This document shows, piece after piece, positions 30,440 through 44,141 of a DNA stretch of 64,000 bases. Under the pieces are notes generated by a model, which was not told the DNA's origin, made no database searches, and saw nothing but the letters and a program-made list of their open reading frames with translations. The translations under genes and the position numbers were made by a program. The DNA is taken from assembly GCF_034702125.1 (NCBI RefSeq), contig NC_085857.1, forward strand, positions 51,409,278 through 51,473,277, written 5' to 3'. Positions within the stretch are counted from its first letter, which is position 1, and every line of letters begins with the position of its first letter. The stretch comes from Engraulis encrasicolus (taxonomy: Eukaryota; Chordata; Actinopteri; Clupeiformes; Engraulidae).

Positions 30440-30905
30440 TGGCTCAAAAAGTTGCATGACGGTTAGATTTCCTGTCAAACATCAACATTTCGGTCATATT
30501 GCATCGACGAGGTGACATGTCACATGGTGTCAAACTATCGTGGGATGAATGCGACTGCAGTCAGATCTTGCAATCTCTGCAACCTCTTATCCCCGTCAAC
30601 GCTCGGCTGCAGACCCCCGCTGAGGTCACGCTCCCATGAACTGGTTGGTCAACAACTCACTCACGTGTGTATATGAGTCTTGTCTCACACCCCTACACAA
30701 GTTTGCGCAGGTTCACACTTCAGCTCTCACTCTCCACCTGTCCCCCCACACCTCACACGTGTTAGTAGATCAAACTAGTGCGAGCTCATCGTCTCGTGCA
30801 TATTTGTGGCCGACTTTAAATGCGCTGTATTTAATACCACCCACATCGTGACAACGATTGCATCGTCTATTTTGGTCGACAGCAACAAAGTCGTATGAGA
30901 CTAGT
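30440..30905 (-). mobile_element. Dispersed repeat, inverted partner of 49285-49770
   Basis: Near-colinear inverted similarity to 49285-49770, for example GTGCGAGCTCATCGTCTCG and CATATTTGTGGCCGACTTTA. The partner lies inside a Harbinger-like element, so this is a truncated copy of that family. Confidence 0.6.
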
Positions 30906-31089
30906 GTCTGCTCGATCCGTAGGATCTGTGATAGAAAAAGGGTCCTAAGTTCCCCGGTCCTTAACATAGACAGGGGAACATAGGACCCGGGGAACATAGG
31001 ACCCGGGGAACATAGGTACGCTCCCATTTGACCTGCGGGCGACTGTGTGGACACCTGGCTTACCACCAGGCACAAAGTCAGTGACAAAG

Positions 31090-31275
31090 GGCTCAGTTGT
31101 CCCAGGTCGAGGGAGAGTGGGCACCCAAAATTGGCTAAAGTGTTGTACTATTACACTGGTGACCTGGGTTCAATTCCAACCCGAGGTCATTTCTTGATTA
31201 TTCTTCATCTCTCTTCCAACTAGCTTCCTGTCTTTCTAACTACACAATCTGAATAAAAAGGCTTGAAAATAAAAT
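31090..31275 (+). mobile_element. SINE-like repeat
   Basis: B-box-like GGGTTCAATTCC, then CCGAGGTCATTT, a TCATCTCTCTTCC run, CTTCCTGTCTTTCT and a terminal AATAAAAAGGC, a layout typical of a teleost SINE. Reverse relatives are at 46225-46325 and 46360-46440. Confidence 0.5.
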
Positions 31276-32102
31276 GCTCACGAGTACAAAACAACAAAAC
31301 AAAGCGATAAATTATTTCTGAAAGTAAGGCAGTAAGAGAAATTATCTTGATTATTCTAACTTTGAAAAATATCAAGAATAAAATGATCAAACGTACTGGT
31401 GGGTAGGTGAGTAAGTAAGAGAAATAAGAAACAAGCCCTCGTTCTATCTGTCCATCTTGTCTTGCGACAGTTACAGGATGGATTAGTACATTATGCAACT
31501 GCATCTACCTGGTTGCCAGATTGGACAGTTTCCTGCCCAGTTGGGCTGTTTAGAACACTGCAGGCAAAACAAAATGATGGTTGGGGATATGTGATGTAAT
31601 GCCTCCAAGGATTTAGTAAATTGGGTAGGATTTCAGTGCTTCCAAGCAGGTTTTCAACTCTGCTCAAACTAACTTTCCACTACAGCACTAATGCTTGAGC
31701 TGCCCTAGTCCCAGGCCACATTCTTGCCATGATGTACATGTGTCTGTTCTCTGTTTTCCTTTACTAAACAAAACTCCACTAACCCCCTTTGCATCTGCAC
31801 CTGTTCTGTGTTCCTGTGCACTTGGTATCTGCTAGTGCAGTTATCTATCATTATGTCCTCGATTGTGAGACGCTTTGGCTAAGAACCGTAGCCTGTCAAA
31901 TGCAATGTAATGTAATCTAATGTAATGGACATTTCTTGGGTTAGAAATCATTAGTAACATTTGGCAACCTTGGTGGGGCTGCAAAATGCAGTGACAGAGC
32001 AAGTTTGAGACTCGTCCATCGTGTATCATCAACTTGGACACAGGGCAAGCTTGAGGAAAACTAGAGTAGATATTCAACTAATTTCAAAATTAAGGACTTA
32101 TC

Positions 32103-32166
32103 ATGAGGGCTAGACTCTTTGTCATGATGGCTATTTTGGTTTGCCTGGCTTGGACAGCAGGGGCAG
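32103..32166 (+). CDS. Gene B exon 1: signal peptide
   Basis: ATG, basic n-region (MRARL), hydrophobic core ([14 protein letters not shown]) and a small-residue cleavage region, ending phase 1 at GTAAGT. No TATA box was recognised upstream. Confidence 0.65.
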
Positions 32167-34895
32167 GTAAGTCTTTGTTAATTCATTGTTCTACAATTGC
32201 ATTCAGAAAAAAACAATGGTAACACTTAATTCTATGGTTAACGTGTTAATCATTATTTGTGCTTGGTATCATATAAGGGCCCCTCAATTTGGCCATTTAC
32301 CATATGGTGCCCTGTTTCAATTAATTTAACACTTCAAGAGTCGATTCAACATCTTCTACACTGTGCAGTGTATTTGGTCAGAGTACTCTCTAGTGTTAAA
32401 CTATCGCTGTGTTCTTTACTGTGCAGATGAAGCTCTGGCCGAACCTAAACCTGGCCCAACTAAACTGCCTCTAGAATCCGACATTCCTGAAACCACCTCT
32501 CATCATGATGCAGGTTTGCTGATTTCTGTTGTTGTTATTATTATTTTATCATTACCACTATACCAATTAACAATTGTTATTATTCTTGTTGTTTGCTTAT
32601 TATTATAATTGTTATTGTTATTCAGTCCAGGATGCAGGTTTATTGAATTTTGTTATTATTATTGATATGATTAATATGATTATTACGATTATTATGTTTT
32701 TTTACACTGCACATGTTGTTCTTACCACAATTCCTGTCATTAATACCAAGTATACCCCATGATGATGGTGAAAGTGATGATGATGATGAGGATGATTGTT
32801 ATTATTATTTTTGTTGTTATTTATTACGATGATGGTGATGATGATGATTATTATGACAGAAATAGTCCCGACCAAACTCAATCTTCAGACAGCCATTCCT
32901 GAGCCCATCTCTCATCTATATGCAGGTATGTACATATGACAAAACAGAAAACTGCAGAATTAATCCATCACTTAAAGAGTGTTACAGAGTTTATTTGGTC
33001 CCACAGCACTCTTGTGTTGTGTTAAGATAACACCGTAAGTTGTTTTCAGATCAAATTTCCTGTTGTTGTCATTGTCATTGTCGTTGTCCTTCTTCTTCTT
33101 CTTCATCTTCTTCTTCTTCTTCTTGTTTCTTGTGACGAAACAGAAGAAACAGAAGGAGTCTCGACCAAACCACCACTACAAACAGCCATGCCTGAGCGCA
33201 ATGCTCATCAACATGCAGGTTTGTTGCTCACATGTTGTTTTCAGGTCTGCCGTGGATGTTGAATCAGGCATTTAACGTTCCATCAATTACCACAGCATTG
33301 ACTCCCGTTTTGGTCAGTCTGCAGGTAGCATGGAGTAGTGCTAAGGTTTTAAATAGGCTTCATAAGAGTAAGGGTATGCACATCCCACCTCTCTGAGGCC
33401 AGTTGCAGGACAAAAGCGTATCTGACAGTGGAAAGAGTAGAAGTCTGCACACTGTAGCTCCGCTTTGAAAATGTATTCAGGTCATACAGCGTTTTGACCC
33501 AACAGGGTCTTTCTCAGGCACATGTGTGCGGACTTCTACTTATTCCAAGGTTTTAAATATTGTTTCACCGCAGGGCCAACTCTAGCCATGCTGTGCCAAA
33601 CGGTGCTAACTGTTGTTTTCACCTACATGGCCCAAGTACTAAATGGGGCTGGCAGGCCAGGTTTCGGTGCTAAGGTCCAGGAAGTTCATATATGTGCCAG
33701 ATAGGGCCAGAGGCATGGAAGTACAGTCAGTTCATGTCCAGGTTGTCCCCCATTTTGAGGCGTGGTGCACAAAAAACACTGTGTGACATAACCGTGCCAT
33801 CACGCCGGTTATGTGTATCGATCAGGGGGTCAGGATTTGGCTGGTTAGCTTCGCCGATTAGCAAGGCACTTCCTCGTCGCCATTTTCACAAATTCGCTCA
33901 TTTCCGACACCACTTCGCTCATGATGATTGGTGAGTTTGCGAGTTTAGTGTTGGGCACACAGACCTATATACGTACACTGTAGGTCTGTGGTTGGGCACC
34001 TTATACCTCTATGGCAGTGTTTCTCAACCTTTATTTAGGCGAGGCACCCTTTCAATTCATTAAAAATTTCAAGGCACCCCAAACCAACAAGCCGTAACAT
34101 GGCATCGCATCCGATACCACACAAGCTTAGAAAAGTAACACATTTGGAGACGTCACACGACCTACGTTTGAAGTTGCAGCTGACTGGGGCGAACTATATT
34201 TACTGGCAGATGAAAGATTCCACTGACTAACATTAACTTATCAATTTAGACAAATATGTATTATATTACACAATTTATTTATCAGCCACGTTTCCCCGGC
34301 ACCCCTAAGGTTGGCTCGCGGCACCCCAGGGTGCCCCTGCACGCCTGTTGAGAAACACTGATCTATGGCACGTAATTGGCTGAGTAACTGGTATCGGAAG
34401 CTCCATGAAACTCCATTTTGGAAGCTGAAAAAAACGTTCAATTTTGGCTGAATTCACTAGCCTAGCATTTTCCATTGAAAATAATGGGGGTGGGACTTGT
34501 TCACTGTCTCCAGGTCTTATACTACCTCCATGGTATCGATGGGACAGATAGGGTCGGAGGCGGGGTGTAGGTCAGGGCAGGATCAGTTCTCCAAAACAAA
34601 ATAATAATGCGAGAAGTAAAACACAGTTGCAAGTTCGGCTTTTTGGTCCGCAGAAACAGAGGTTATAATATCTGCCAACGCAATTATGCCCTTGTAACCG
34701 GTCAGGCGTCCAACTTGCCACTAAATTAGGCTAACTGCTGTTACTAATTCTAAATTGCAGGTTGCTACAGCCAAGACCCCGTCGCTAGTTCTATTGCATT
34801 TGGTTGTCTGTATTTCCCAAAAGCTCTACGTCCATACATGCATTCCGAGGCGCGCTTTATTTAGCGTGGGGAATATCTCTCTCTCTCTCTCTCTC

Positions 34896-34945
<50 letters not shown>

Positions 34946-37900
34946 TTTTACGCACAGGTAACCTGTGATGATCAACAGGGGGAAATAGACGTGTTTCAAG
35001 TTTGATTAGACTTACATAGCCTACGATTTGGATGAGATAATCATTTTTTTTTATGATTACCCATTCCAGACATGTGATGCGTCATGTTTCGATTCAGCGT
35101 GTAGAAATGCGTCGCAAATTTTAAAAAAATTTTTTTACTTAAGACATTCCATCCAGCTGTGGTATAGGGCCTAAGGAAAATTAAATAATCACAGCGTCAG
35201 CGTACCAAATTAAGATTCTAGACGCGTCAAGTTAGCAACCGCATAGGGACATTCTATTTTGCTCACAAGATTCTGGTGCAGTTGACATGTACAGACTTTA
35301 CAGACAATAATAGATTTTAAAAAGTACCCTAACGTAGCGGCAGATATACGAGATTAATGGCACGTCGCCAGAGTTCGAAGCTGCCGCCTCGCCATTAATC
35401 TCATATCACCGGTCACCTCATTGGCCGTTATCCCTTAGATATCGGCACAGATGGCGAAACTCAGTATCCAGCAAACACTGGGAATGTGCCGTTTTGACAG
35501 AATTACTTTCGAGCTGTGCAGGATAAATGACTTAATTCCAATCCTAGCAACCAATAAGAAAGCGTCGCTAAATTCCCGCGTGTCATAACTGTAATAACAT
35601 GCAGGTTGTGTCAACAGATCTCGACATCCATAAATGCATTCCATGATGTACAATTGCCTTGACTCCTGTTTCTCTTAATGTTAGCAGAGTCTTCCGACCC
35701 TCCAGTGTTATATCTGAGAGAGCCACACTTCATCCTGAACCTGAATGGCTGAACGCAGTTTCTTTTTTAGGTTTTTAGGCTTTTTTCCTCAGTAACAACA
35801 CGGTATATCTTCCTCAGGCAGAGGAAGGTTAAGTAGAACAACTGGTGGAACAACTAGATGGTGTGAATTTACTTTTACTTAAAACAACTGACTCCTCTGG
35901 AACATATCCAAAAATGTTTAAGCATGCATTCATTGTTCCATCACACACAATTGCCTTAACTTCTGTTTCTATTGATGCTAGAAGAGACTTCCAACCCTGT
36001 TGCTTCACTACCTAGTATAGTTGAGAGAACCACACTTCATTCTGGAGGTAATAGTACAATCTAACACTAATAATGTTTTTACATTAGCCTCCCAATTTAT
36101 GGTCACCTCAGAGTAATATGACTCTACTATAGATTTGGATTTACTGTATATAATTTTACTGTGACACCCCATTTTTTTTTTTACTGTTTAGACCAGTCTC
36201 CCAACCCTCCTGCTGTACATACCATTGTATATGAGAGAAGCTCACTTTCCCCCGAAGGTAACAGTGACATTTAACTCATTTAAAGCCTTGGTGTTAAGTT
36301 GGATATTGTAGTTTCTACAAATTTAACATAGCAAAATCTCGAAAAATTGGATGAATTTTGACCATACAGCTTTGTCACAAGATACAGAAAGTGCAGAATA
36401 TGACAAATATGTAATTACTTAATTTGACAAAATATGTAATTACTGCACTTTGTCTTTGTAGGGCAGTATAGTAACCTCAGAGTAATTTGACTCTCCAAAG
36501 TGTTTTAAATAATAGATCTGGATTTACTGTATATAAGTTTACTCTGATACATTGACACCCCATTGCTTTACTGTGTAGACCAATCTCCCAACCCTCCTGC
36601 TGTGCAGACCGTTGTAGCCGAGAGAAGCAACAGTGAAGGTAACAGTGCCATTTCATTCGTTTATTATAAAACTGGGCAATGTCCACCACCCCCTGCATGA
36701 GCCCACTGAGCAGCAGAATTCTCCATCCAGTCCCACACTGTGCAGGCCTTTACACTAGTGATGGGCAAGTGAAGCTTTGTTGAAGCTCTGAACCATTTAG
36801 GTACATTGTTTCAAAAAATGGGTTAGTACTTGAAAGTTAAGTAACAGTGACATCTGCTGGTGAAAAGCCAAGGCTGCAACCAAAGTGGGCTATATGGGCT
36901 GTGACAGGAGGTTAGGCACGCCTGTATTCTCTCTCTCTCTCTCTCTCTATACATATAGCCTATAGGTCTATATATGAAGAGCTCTTTTCCAAAATGAGAT
37001 ATATCCATTTTATAAAATGTTTGGAAATTGGCATTTTTGTATTGGGTATTCCATTGAATTGCATTGCAAAATGCATTCTTATAGAGGTTTTAAAGTATGT
37101 TCTCAGAACATTTGATTGGCAGGAATTCACACATAAATGATAGGACCTCCTAACAGTCAATTCCAATATTAAAATGCAAAAAGTCGAAAATGGTGGATAT
37201 AGCGTTTTGGAAAAGAGCTCTTCATATATATGAGTGATTCTCTAATTCGCCTACATTTTTAAGTCCGTGGATTTTATTTGGCAATTCCACTAACTATTAA
37301 CTGCATCCAATGATGTTTTGGACATTAGAAAACATTTATCTTTCATATAATACAGAAAGTGTAGATATAGCATTATTTCCCTCAGCAAGAATGAATATTT
37401 AATACTGGTTTTGGGCGTTTTCATGCTGTCCTGTTTTGCAAATGTCAGATGTCTGAGAAATGTCTTGCAAATGTCTTCATATTAGCATGTAAAGAAACTT
37501 GTTTTGCCCAAGACGATTGCAAATGTTGATTCACAGTAATCATCACAATATGACAAAACTGTCAGAAAGACCACTGTCCTTTCCATTATACATGAAATTT
37601 GCCATTTTGTGTGTGTCCACTAAAACTGTGTTAACCGTGTCACGGTCTGAAACCTCCTCCATAAATCAGTAATGGTTTGGTCTTAGGCCATACGAATAAC
37701 ATCACGTGATGTCATAACCTCTTTGGCAGGATACGGGAAGACTTTTTGGTAAATTTTGAGCTCCATCCTTCCATAATTTAATCCATTCTTTTTCATGTTC
37801 TCATAGCGGGAAAATTGCCTGTCAACTGTGTTATCAACATATTCATAAGAATCTGAATTAGAAATCACATGTAGAAAAACACAGATAAAGCATACAGATA

Positions 37901-40900
37901 CATGAATTGATTAAGGTGTTGTGGTGGAACTTCTGAGGTCCTCAGTTAGCACAACACCATAAAAATGGCTGAAATGTCAACGGTGTTACCGTCAATGGTG
38001 TTACAATTAAGTATGACAGTCAGGGTTGCCAGATGAGGCTGATGATTTCCAGCCCAAAAAATGATCAAAATCCGCCCTAAAAACCCGTCCAATTCTATTG
38101 ATTTATATGGCAGTGGGAAGGTTTTTCTGATGGATGCCATTTTTACCCGCACACGGCCATCCTAAGCAGCCCAATTGGGCGGGAACCAGCCCAATCTGGC
38201 AACACTGATGACAGTTGAGGAAGAGTATGTTTTTGCCAATTTATATCCATATTGACAGACAAACAAACAAAATAATTTGTGTTCTAGGGAGATGGGTTTG
38301 TCTGCTCTGTTTTTTCTCCTAAAAAAGTGCCGACTTGTTCCCCTGCACTGTTGACCGTAACACAGTTGAGTAACACCGTTGACTGTTTTGAAAGTGTTTT
38401 TGCGCTATTGATCCCTTATGTGTTGGAAAAATCCTATGAACATACACTAGGGATTATCTCTGGAGAAGGAAGTCTTGTGTAAGGAGGGTGACTAAATTCA
38501 AATCAGATGTTACAGGGATTTATAATGTAAAATGTGTCAGTCTGTATCACAGTGACTCATAAAATCCTACTTATGAAGCTCAACAATCACATTTTCTATA
38601 TCAGTTGCACAGATTAATGACAACATTACTGCTAAGGGACATAGTATTTGTCCATAACACTGTTGACAAAATAATTAAGCAAATGTTCGCTTTCATTAGA
38701 GTATTTATCAAATGATTTAAGATTAAGCTTGGCAATTTGTTTGTTTGGAAACGTATATACACTATGTAAACATCTAGGTCATTTAGTTGAAAAAAAATAC
38801 TGATAATTGACATTTTGCTTTTGCCAAAAGCGTAGGGGAATCGTAGAATCACTCATATAGAATCATACTCTATATATATATATATAGGCCTATAGTTATT
38901 GCTTTTTGCAAATAAAGGGTAATGTAGGCCTATTGTGTCTCATGTTTGGGAGAGAGATTGGGGAAAGGATGTAATTTGTGTGTATATTTGGTGACTGGGG
39001 AAAGACAATTTGGTGACACTTATGATTGATTTCCTTTTACAAATAAAAGAGCATGTGTTGTGTGTGTTACTGTGTTTGGGAGAAAGCTTGGGAAACAGAA
39101 GTGGTTTTGTGTAAAGTTGGGGGAGAAAGGCCAGGTGGGTGCTTTTGCAACTGTGGAATTGTGGAATCAGACATTTTTATTCAGGGACATAATTTTCTCC
39201 ACTGTTTTGGGATTCAGTCGGTTACGTTTCTTAGATAAAATTTCTCCACATTTTGAGAATACACTTTCAGATGGAACGGATGTTGCTGGTAGTACTGAAG
39301 TACTGTTGTGGTAGGATGAAAGGATTGGGATAAACATTTCTATGATTGGCCCAGTAGACCAGAGGGTCATCTGATCTGGCCAGTGGTGGATCGTTCATAC
39401 ATCGCTGGACCACTGTCAGAATTTCTGGCCATTCTTGCCTCAGATGCATCTCGGTCCAGGCTTTCCCAAAGGTTAATGTCTGAAATACAAACATGACAGA
39501 AATGAGTAGGCTATTACACGTCATTTTGCATAACTTGTTTTAGTGTTCTCAACATTACCTGTAGCTGAGAGAATGTCAACATTTCCAGGAGGTGGTGCAG
39601 ATGAAGAGGAGGGTTGTTCTTCAGTGGTAGTGGATTGGTTGGAAAGCTGGGAACATTGAGAAATGATGCGTTTTATTGCAGCTTGTGCATTTGATTGACT
39701 GTAGAACCCTATGGCTTTGAAGCGGGGATCGAGCAGTGTAGAGTGGGTCAGTGCGGTCTGGTTTTTTTCTATGCAATCTTTTTTTTCTGCATCATGAGGA
39801 TCAGATTTTCTGTAGGGTGCGCAGTTTTCCCCATGGTATCGAAAAGGAACAGCATCAGCATCTTTGTCATTGGGATGATCTTCGATCCAGAGACTCTTTT
39901 CTCTTCGGACAGCTCTACTGTGGCCTGGTAGAAGGGGGCAAGCAATTTCAGGCAGGCTGTTATTGTGTCAAAGTCCTGGGAGGACAAGGGCCTCACGTCA
40001 GTCCTCAGGCTGGGAAGGGCTGCTCCCACTGTCTACCTCTCACCGAAAAGACGCTGCAGCATGGAGTAGGCGCTATTCCAGCGGGTGTCCACCTCCTGGA
40101 CTAGCTTGTGCACTGGCCGCTGCATTTGCTCCTGCACTTCTTTCAGCTTTTGCTTGGCTGTGGTGCTGGATTTAAAAAATGCCACTTCCGGGCCCTAGAG
40201 AAGAGTAGAGTTGGTTTGTGATCAAAAAGGAAATGAAAGAGCAGGTAATACCCATGACAGACATATAGTTGTCTATGGTAGCTATATATAGTAAGTACAT
40301 TAGATCAAGCCTATGCATATCTACAAACCTTGTTCTGATATCGGCCAGGTCAGGAGTGGCATCCAGGCTCTTCTTAACCACTAGATTTAGTGCATGTGCA
40401 AAACAAATCACATGGCGCAGATTCAGATTGCGGACAGACCCAACCATATTGGCCCCAGCATCTGTAACAATTGAGGTGACCTTCCCATCAATCCCCCACT
40501 CTGCCATTAGTGCCCTCTTTGCAGAGGCGATGTTGTCAGCAGTATGGGAGAGGGGGAAAGGCAGCACACCTAAAAGCATAAAAACATCACTAAGTGTCAT
40601 GAAAGGCCCTACTCTGTATATTAATTTTATATATAATTAGTATTGTTACTATTATTATTATTATTATTATTAATAATAATAATAATACCCAATAGAACAG
40701 TGGCCAGCTTTGTGCAATCCACAAAGTGGCAGGTGACCGACAGATATGCCTCCATGTTAATAGAGGTCCACATATCAGATGTCAGGCTCACAGCCTGGAC
40801 ATTTAGCATGGCAGCCTTGGTCTTGTTTTTCTCCTCCTATTGGATAATAAAGGACATACTTACTTATTCATATAAGTTTACTTTATCCCATTGACCTCAC

Positions 40901-42394
40901 ATTTTTTACTGTTTAGACCAATCTTCCAACCCTCCTGATGTACAGACCATTGTAACCACACTTCAGCCTGAAGGTAATAGAGCAGTTAAACATATTTACA
41001 CATTTACAGTGTCAAAACACATGTTAAAAATACAGTATGGTAACTGATTCTTGGGTAGTCTGTAGAGAGTGCCAATCTTGCATCCAAGCAAACCCAGAGA
41101 CGTGGCATGGGAATTTTCCTCTCTTGACTGTTATAAAGGGGATCAGCGTAATCAGATGTAATCAGATGTAATCAGCGCGTCACTTGGGCACAGGGCTGCC
41201 TCTAGGCATAATGCTCAGGGCCTAAACCACTTTGCCCCCAAAATTAGGGCCTCCTTAATTGAGATTGATTGAAAAACATCATAGTAGAGTAGAGTAGAGT
41301 ATCATTTATTGATCCCGAGGGAAATTAAGGTGTCAAGTCGTATACATACATAAATACAGAAGAAGACACAAAGACATCACACACAACAATCATATTCATA
41401 ACAAATTGTCAGCTTGCTAACAAACCTACCTTTGTCATTTTTTTGGACAAAATGAGAATTTTGCGTAACTCCCCTAGTTAATGCATCATTCTGTCTTTCT
41501 GCCTCGGTCATTGATCAACCACAAACCTCATAAAACAGCTATCAAAACTGCCCAAGTCATACTGTGAAAAAAGTCAAATGAATGACCATATAGGGAGCTA
41601 TAAGGGGGACAATGAGGGCCTAGACCAAGGGCCCTCCTGTAGGTGATAGGGCCCTATTCTGGCCTTGGCAGGCTGTATGTGGGCCCTCCCCATCGATTTG
41701 CCATAGGGCCCTGTGTGCAGCTGTTCCACCACTTAGGCAGCTTGACTTTAACATTTTTTTGGAAGAAATTTGACTTGGGCATTTTTGACGCACGCAGTAT
41801 GGCAAAGAAAAAGAAGTGGTTTATTCATTTACATCTAATAAGGTCTTTTTTTCGGGAACAACTTTTCAATGAATCAAAGTTCATGGCCATGTGTTTAAAC
41901 TTCATCTTCAGGCATCACTGTCTGAATGACCATTTTTTGTTGACCATTATTATGTTAAACTTGGATTTTTTTGTCACACACCTCAGCTGGCAGGTGAGAT
42001 GCCCCATGGGTCACTAAGCCGACAACTTGAAGAAACTCCCACACACTGACCATTTGGCTGTTTTTCTTTAATGAACAATGTTTCGGTACTAGACCTTCAT
42101 CAGGCAATCAGGTGGTGAAATGGTGAATGACTGAAATGTCCCACTAAGTAAGATATCTTGTACCATTGCTAACTAATTTACTTCATGCAGTCTGAGGTTT
42201 GCCGAAGCCTGTTTTGCGGCCCATGTTTTTTTTATTTTAAAAAAACAGTCTCTCGTAGAGGACTTCTGATTGTAATAAATAGATCAAATATATCAAATAA
42301 ATCAACATCTTGGGCAGGTACTAACAGTATGATGCAGCAATGGTAGGGGAGTAAAGGTGGGTCTGGCGAAAACATTGTGTGTGTGTGTGTGTGT

Positions 42395-42458
<64 letters not shown>

Positions 42459-42943
42459 CTGGTTGTTGTTGTTGTTTGCCCAGGGCCTCAAATTTCCTAA
42501 ATCCACCACTGGTGATGTTGTATATTTGGTGCCCCCTCGGAAATTTAGTTTTTCCTCGTTTGACGAAAACCCGAAAAGGATGATTGCAATTATGCTAGCA
42601 AGTAATGAAATTACAAAACATCTAATTATTAGAAATCAAAAGGTCCTACCATTTTACTTTAAAAAATATATGTATTCCATCACTCAAGCTGTATGTAGGC
42701 CTATATATATATATATATACATGATATAATATAAGCCAACTAGTTGTGTCAACATATAAGCAACAGGTAGTGAATGAAGGGTGTTGATTCAGACAGCATG
42801 TTGATACTACATATGTTTTGCCTGATCAATGCAGGCCCTGGGGCCACCCATCTACCCAAACAACCAGGAAGTGTTCTGCCTGCCGCCAGCAAACACCACG
42901 AAGGTAGTAGAGATGCTCTTGTCTCTCTGTCTTTCTTTCTATT

Positions 42944-42999
<56 letters not shown>

Positions 43000-44105
43000 T
43001 CACAATTCAACAATTCACTTGAAGGGCACAGTAGCTTTATTGGCAGTGTTATTAAAGCTGACATAAAAGAAAATTAATATTATTAATATTAATAAATTAA
43101 AAAGTAAAAAAATATATATATACAGATATACTCTAGGAATACTCTAGCCTGACATGGTCACACCCTCTTAACTTCTTCTGGCCATGTTAGGCTATGTATA
43201 CTCCCCTATTACTCTCATTCGGTCTCTTTCATGTGGCCTCATTGCATAACCTCACGTTTGACCTATTTTAGAACTGTGTTGCCATATCCCCTCCCCCCAC
43301 ACATCAAAAGTGTTGTTGCTAACCTGTTTGCAACATAGAATGCCTCTATGAAGTTGCATTACGACCAAGTAAGTTGCTAATTCATTTGTAAAAGTACATT
43401 TCTAACTTTCACTCAAATGCGACATAGTGATTTAGAATATTGGTCACAATCCCAGGAGCAGTGTGGGGTCAGGTGCCTTGCTCAAGGGCACTTCAGCCAT
43501 GGAATGAGACAGAGAGTGGAATTCAAACTCGCAACCCTCTGATCTAAATATAAATTATATTATATTATATTATATTATATTATATTATATATATTATAAA
43601 TCTAAATATATAGACTATATTGAAGCTTTAGAGAGATCAGCAGAATACGTTTCTGAAGGAATGTGTTGATATAGAAGCATTAAAAGATTCAATTATTTTT
43701 TGACTAGAGAAATGGGATCCAGTTGCATGCTCCCAGACCTAGCAATGGAGCTCATGAAGCTTCACGGAACTACAGGTTGGGCAAGAGGCAGGCAAGCCCT
43801 ATAGTTTCTTGATGGAAATGTTCATAATCATTAAGCCACTGTTGACAGAGCTGAGCACCTTCTCCATTCATTTACATTTACGGTGCACAGGTCTATGGAG
43901 GCACGGCCATTTTAGTGTTATGTTCCTCTATGACGAAAGTGGCCCAGCTTACACTTTGAGATGGCCTCTGTCTCCCTCTGCAGGATGATTTCACTCACAT
44001 ACCTGTATCGCCGGTGGCCGTCATAGACATGTTCACACTCATACTGTAATATCTTTCTTTCTCTCTGTCTGTCTGTCTGTCTGTCTGTCCCTCTCGCTCC
44101 CTCTG

Positions 44106-44141
<36 letters not shown>

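Larger units (their letters stand above)
37610..38855 (-). mobile_element. Dispersed repeat with conserved short ORF, copy 2
   Basis: Inverted relative of 13270-14090 that keeps about 200 bp near 38530-38730 lost from copy 1. It carries a MITE at 38021-38207. Frame 37683-37868 on the minus strand matches the 13821-14009 frame. Confidence 0.65.
36639..40860. other. Transposon insertion block in the exon array
   Basis: The repeating intron+exon unit is interrupted here. Sequence before 36540 and after 40861 both contain TATAAGTTTACT leading to a TTTACTGT..AG acceptor. The block contains a hAT transposase relic, a copy of the 13.3-kb repeat with a nested MITE, and a 24-bp-TIR MITE. A hAT-like start may be the GTGATGGGCAAGTGAAGC near 36768. 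Confidence 0.6.
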
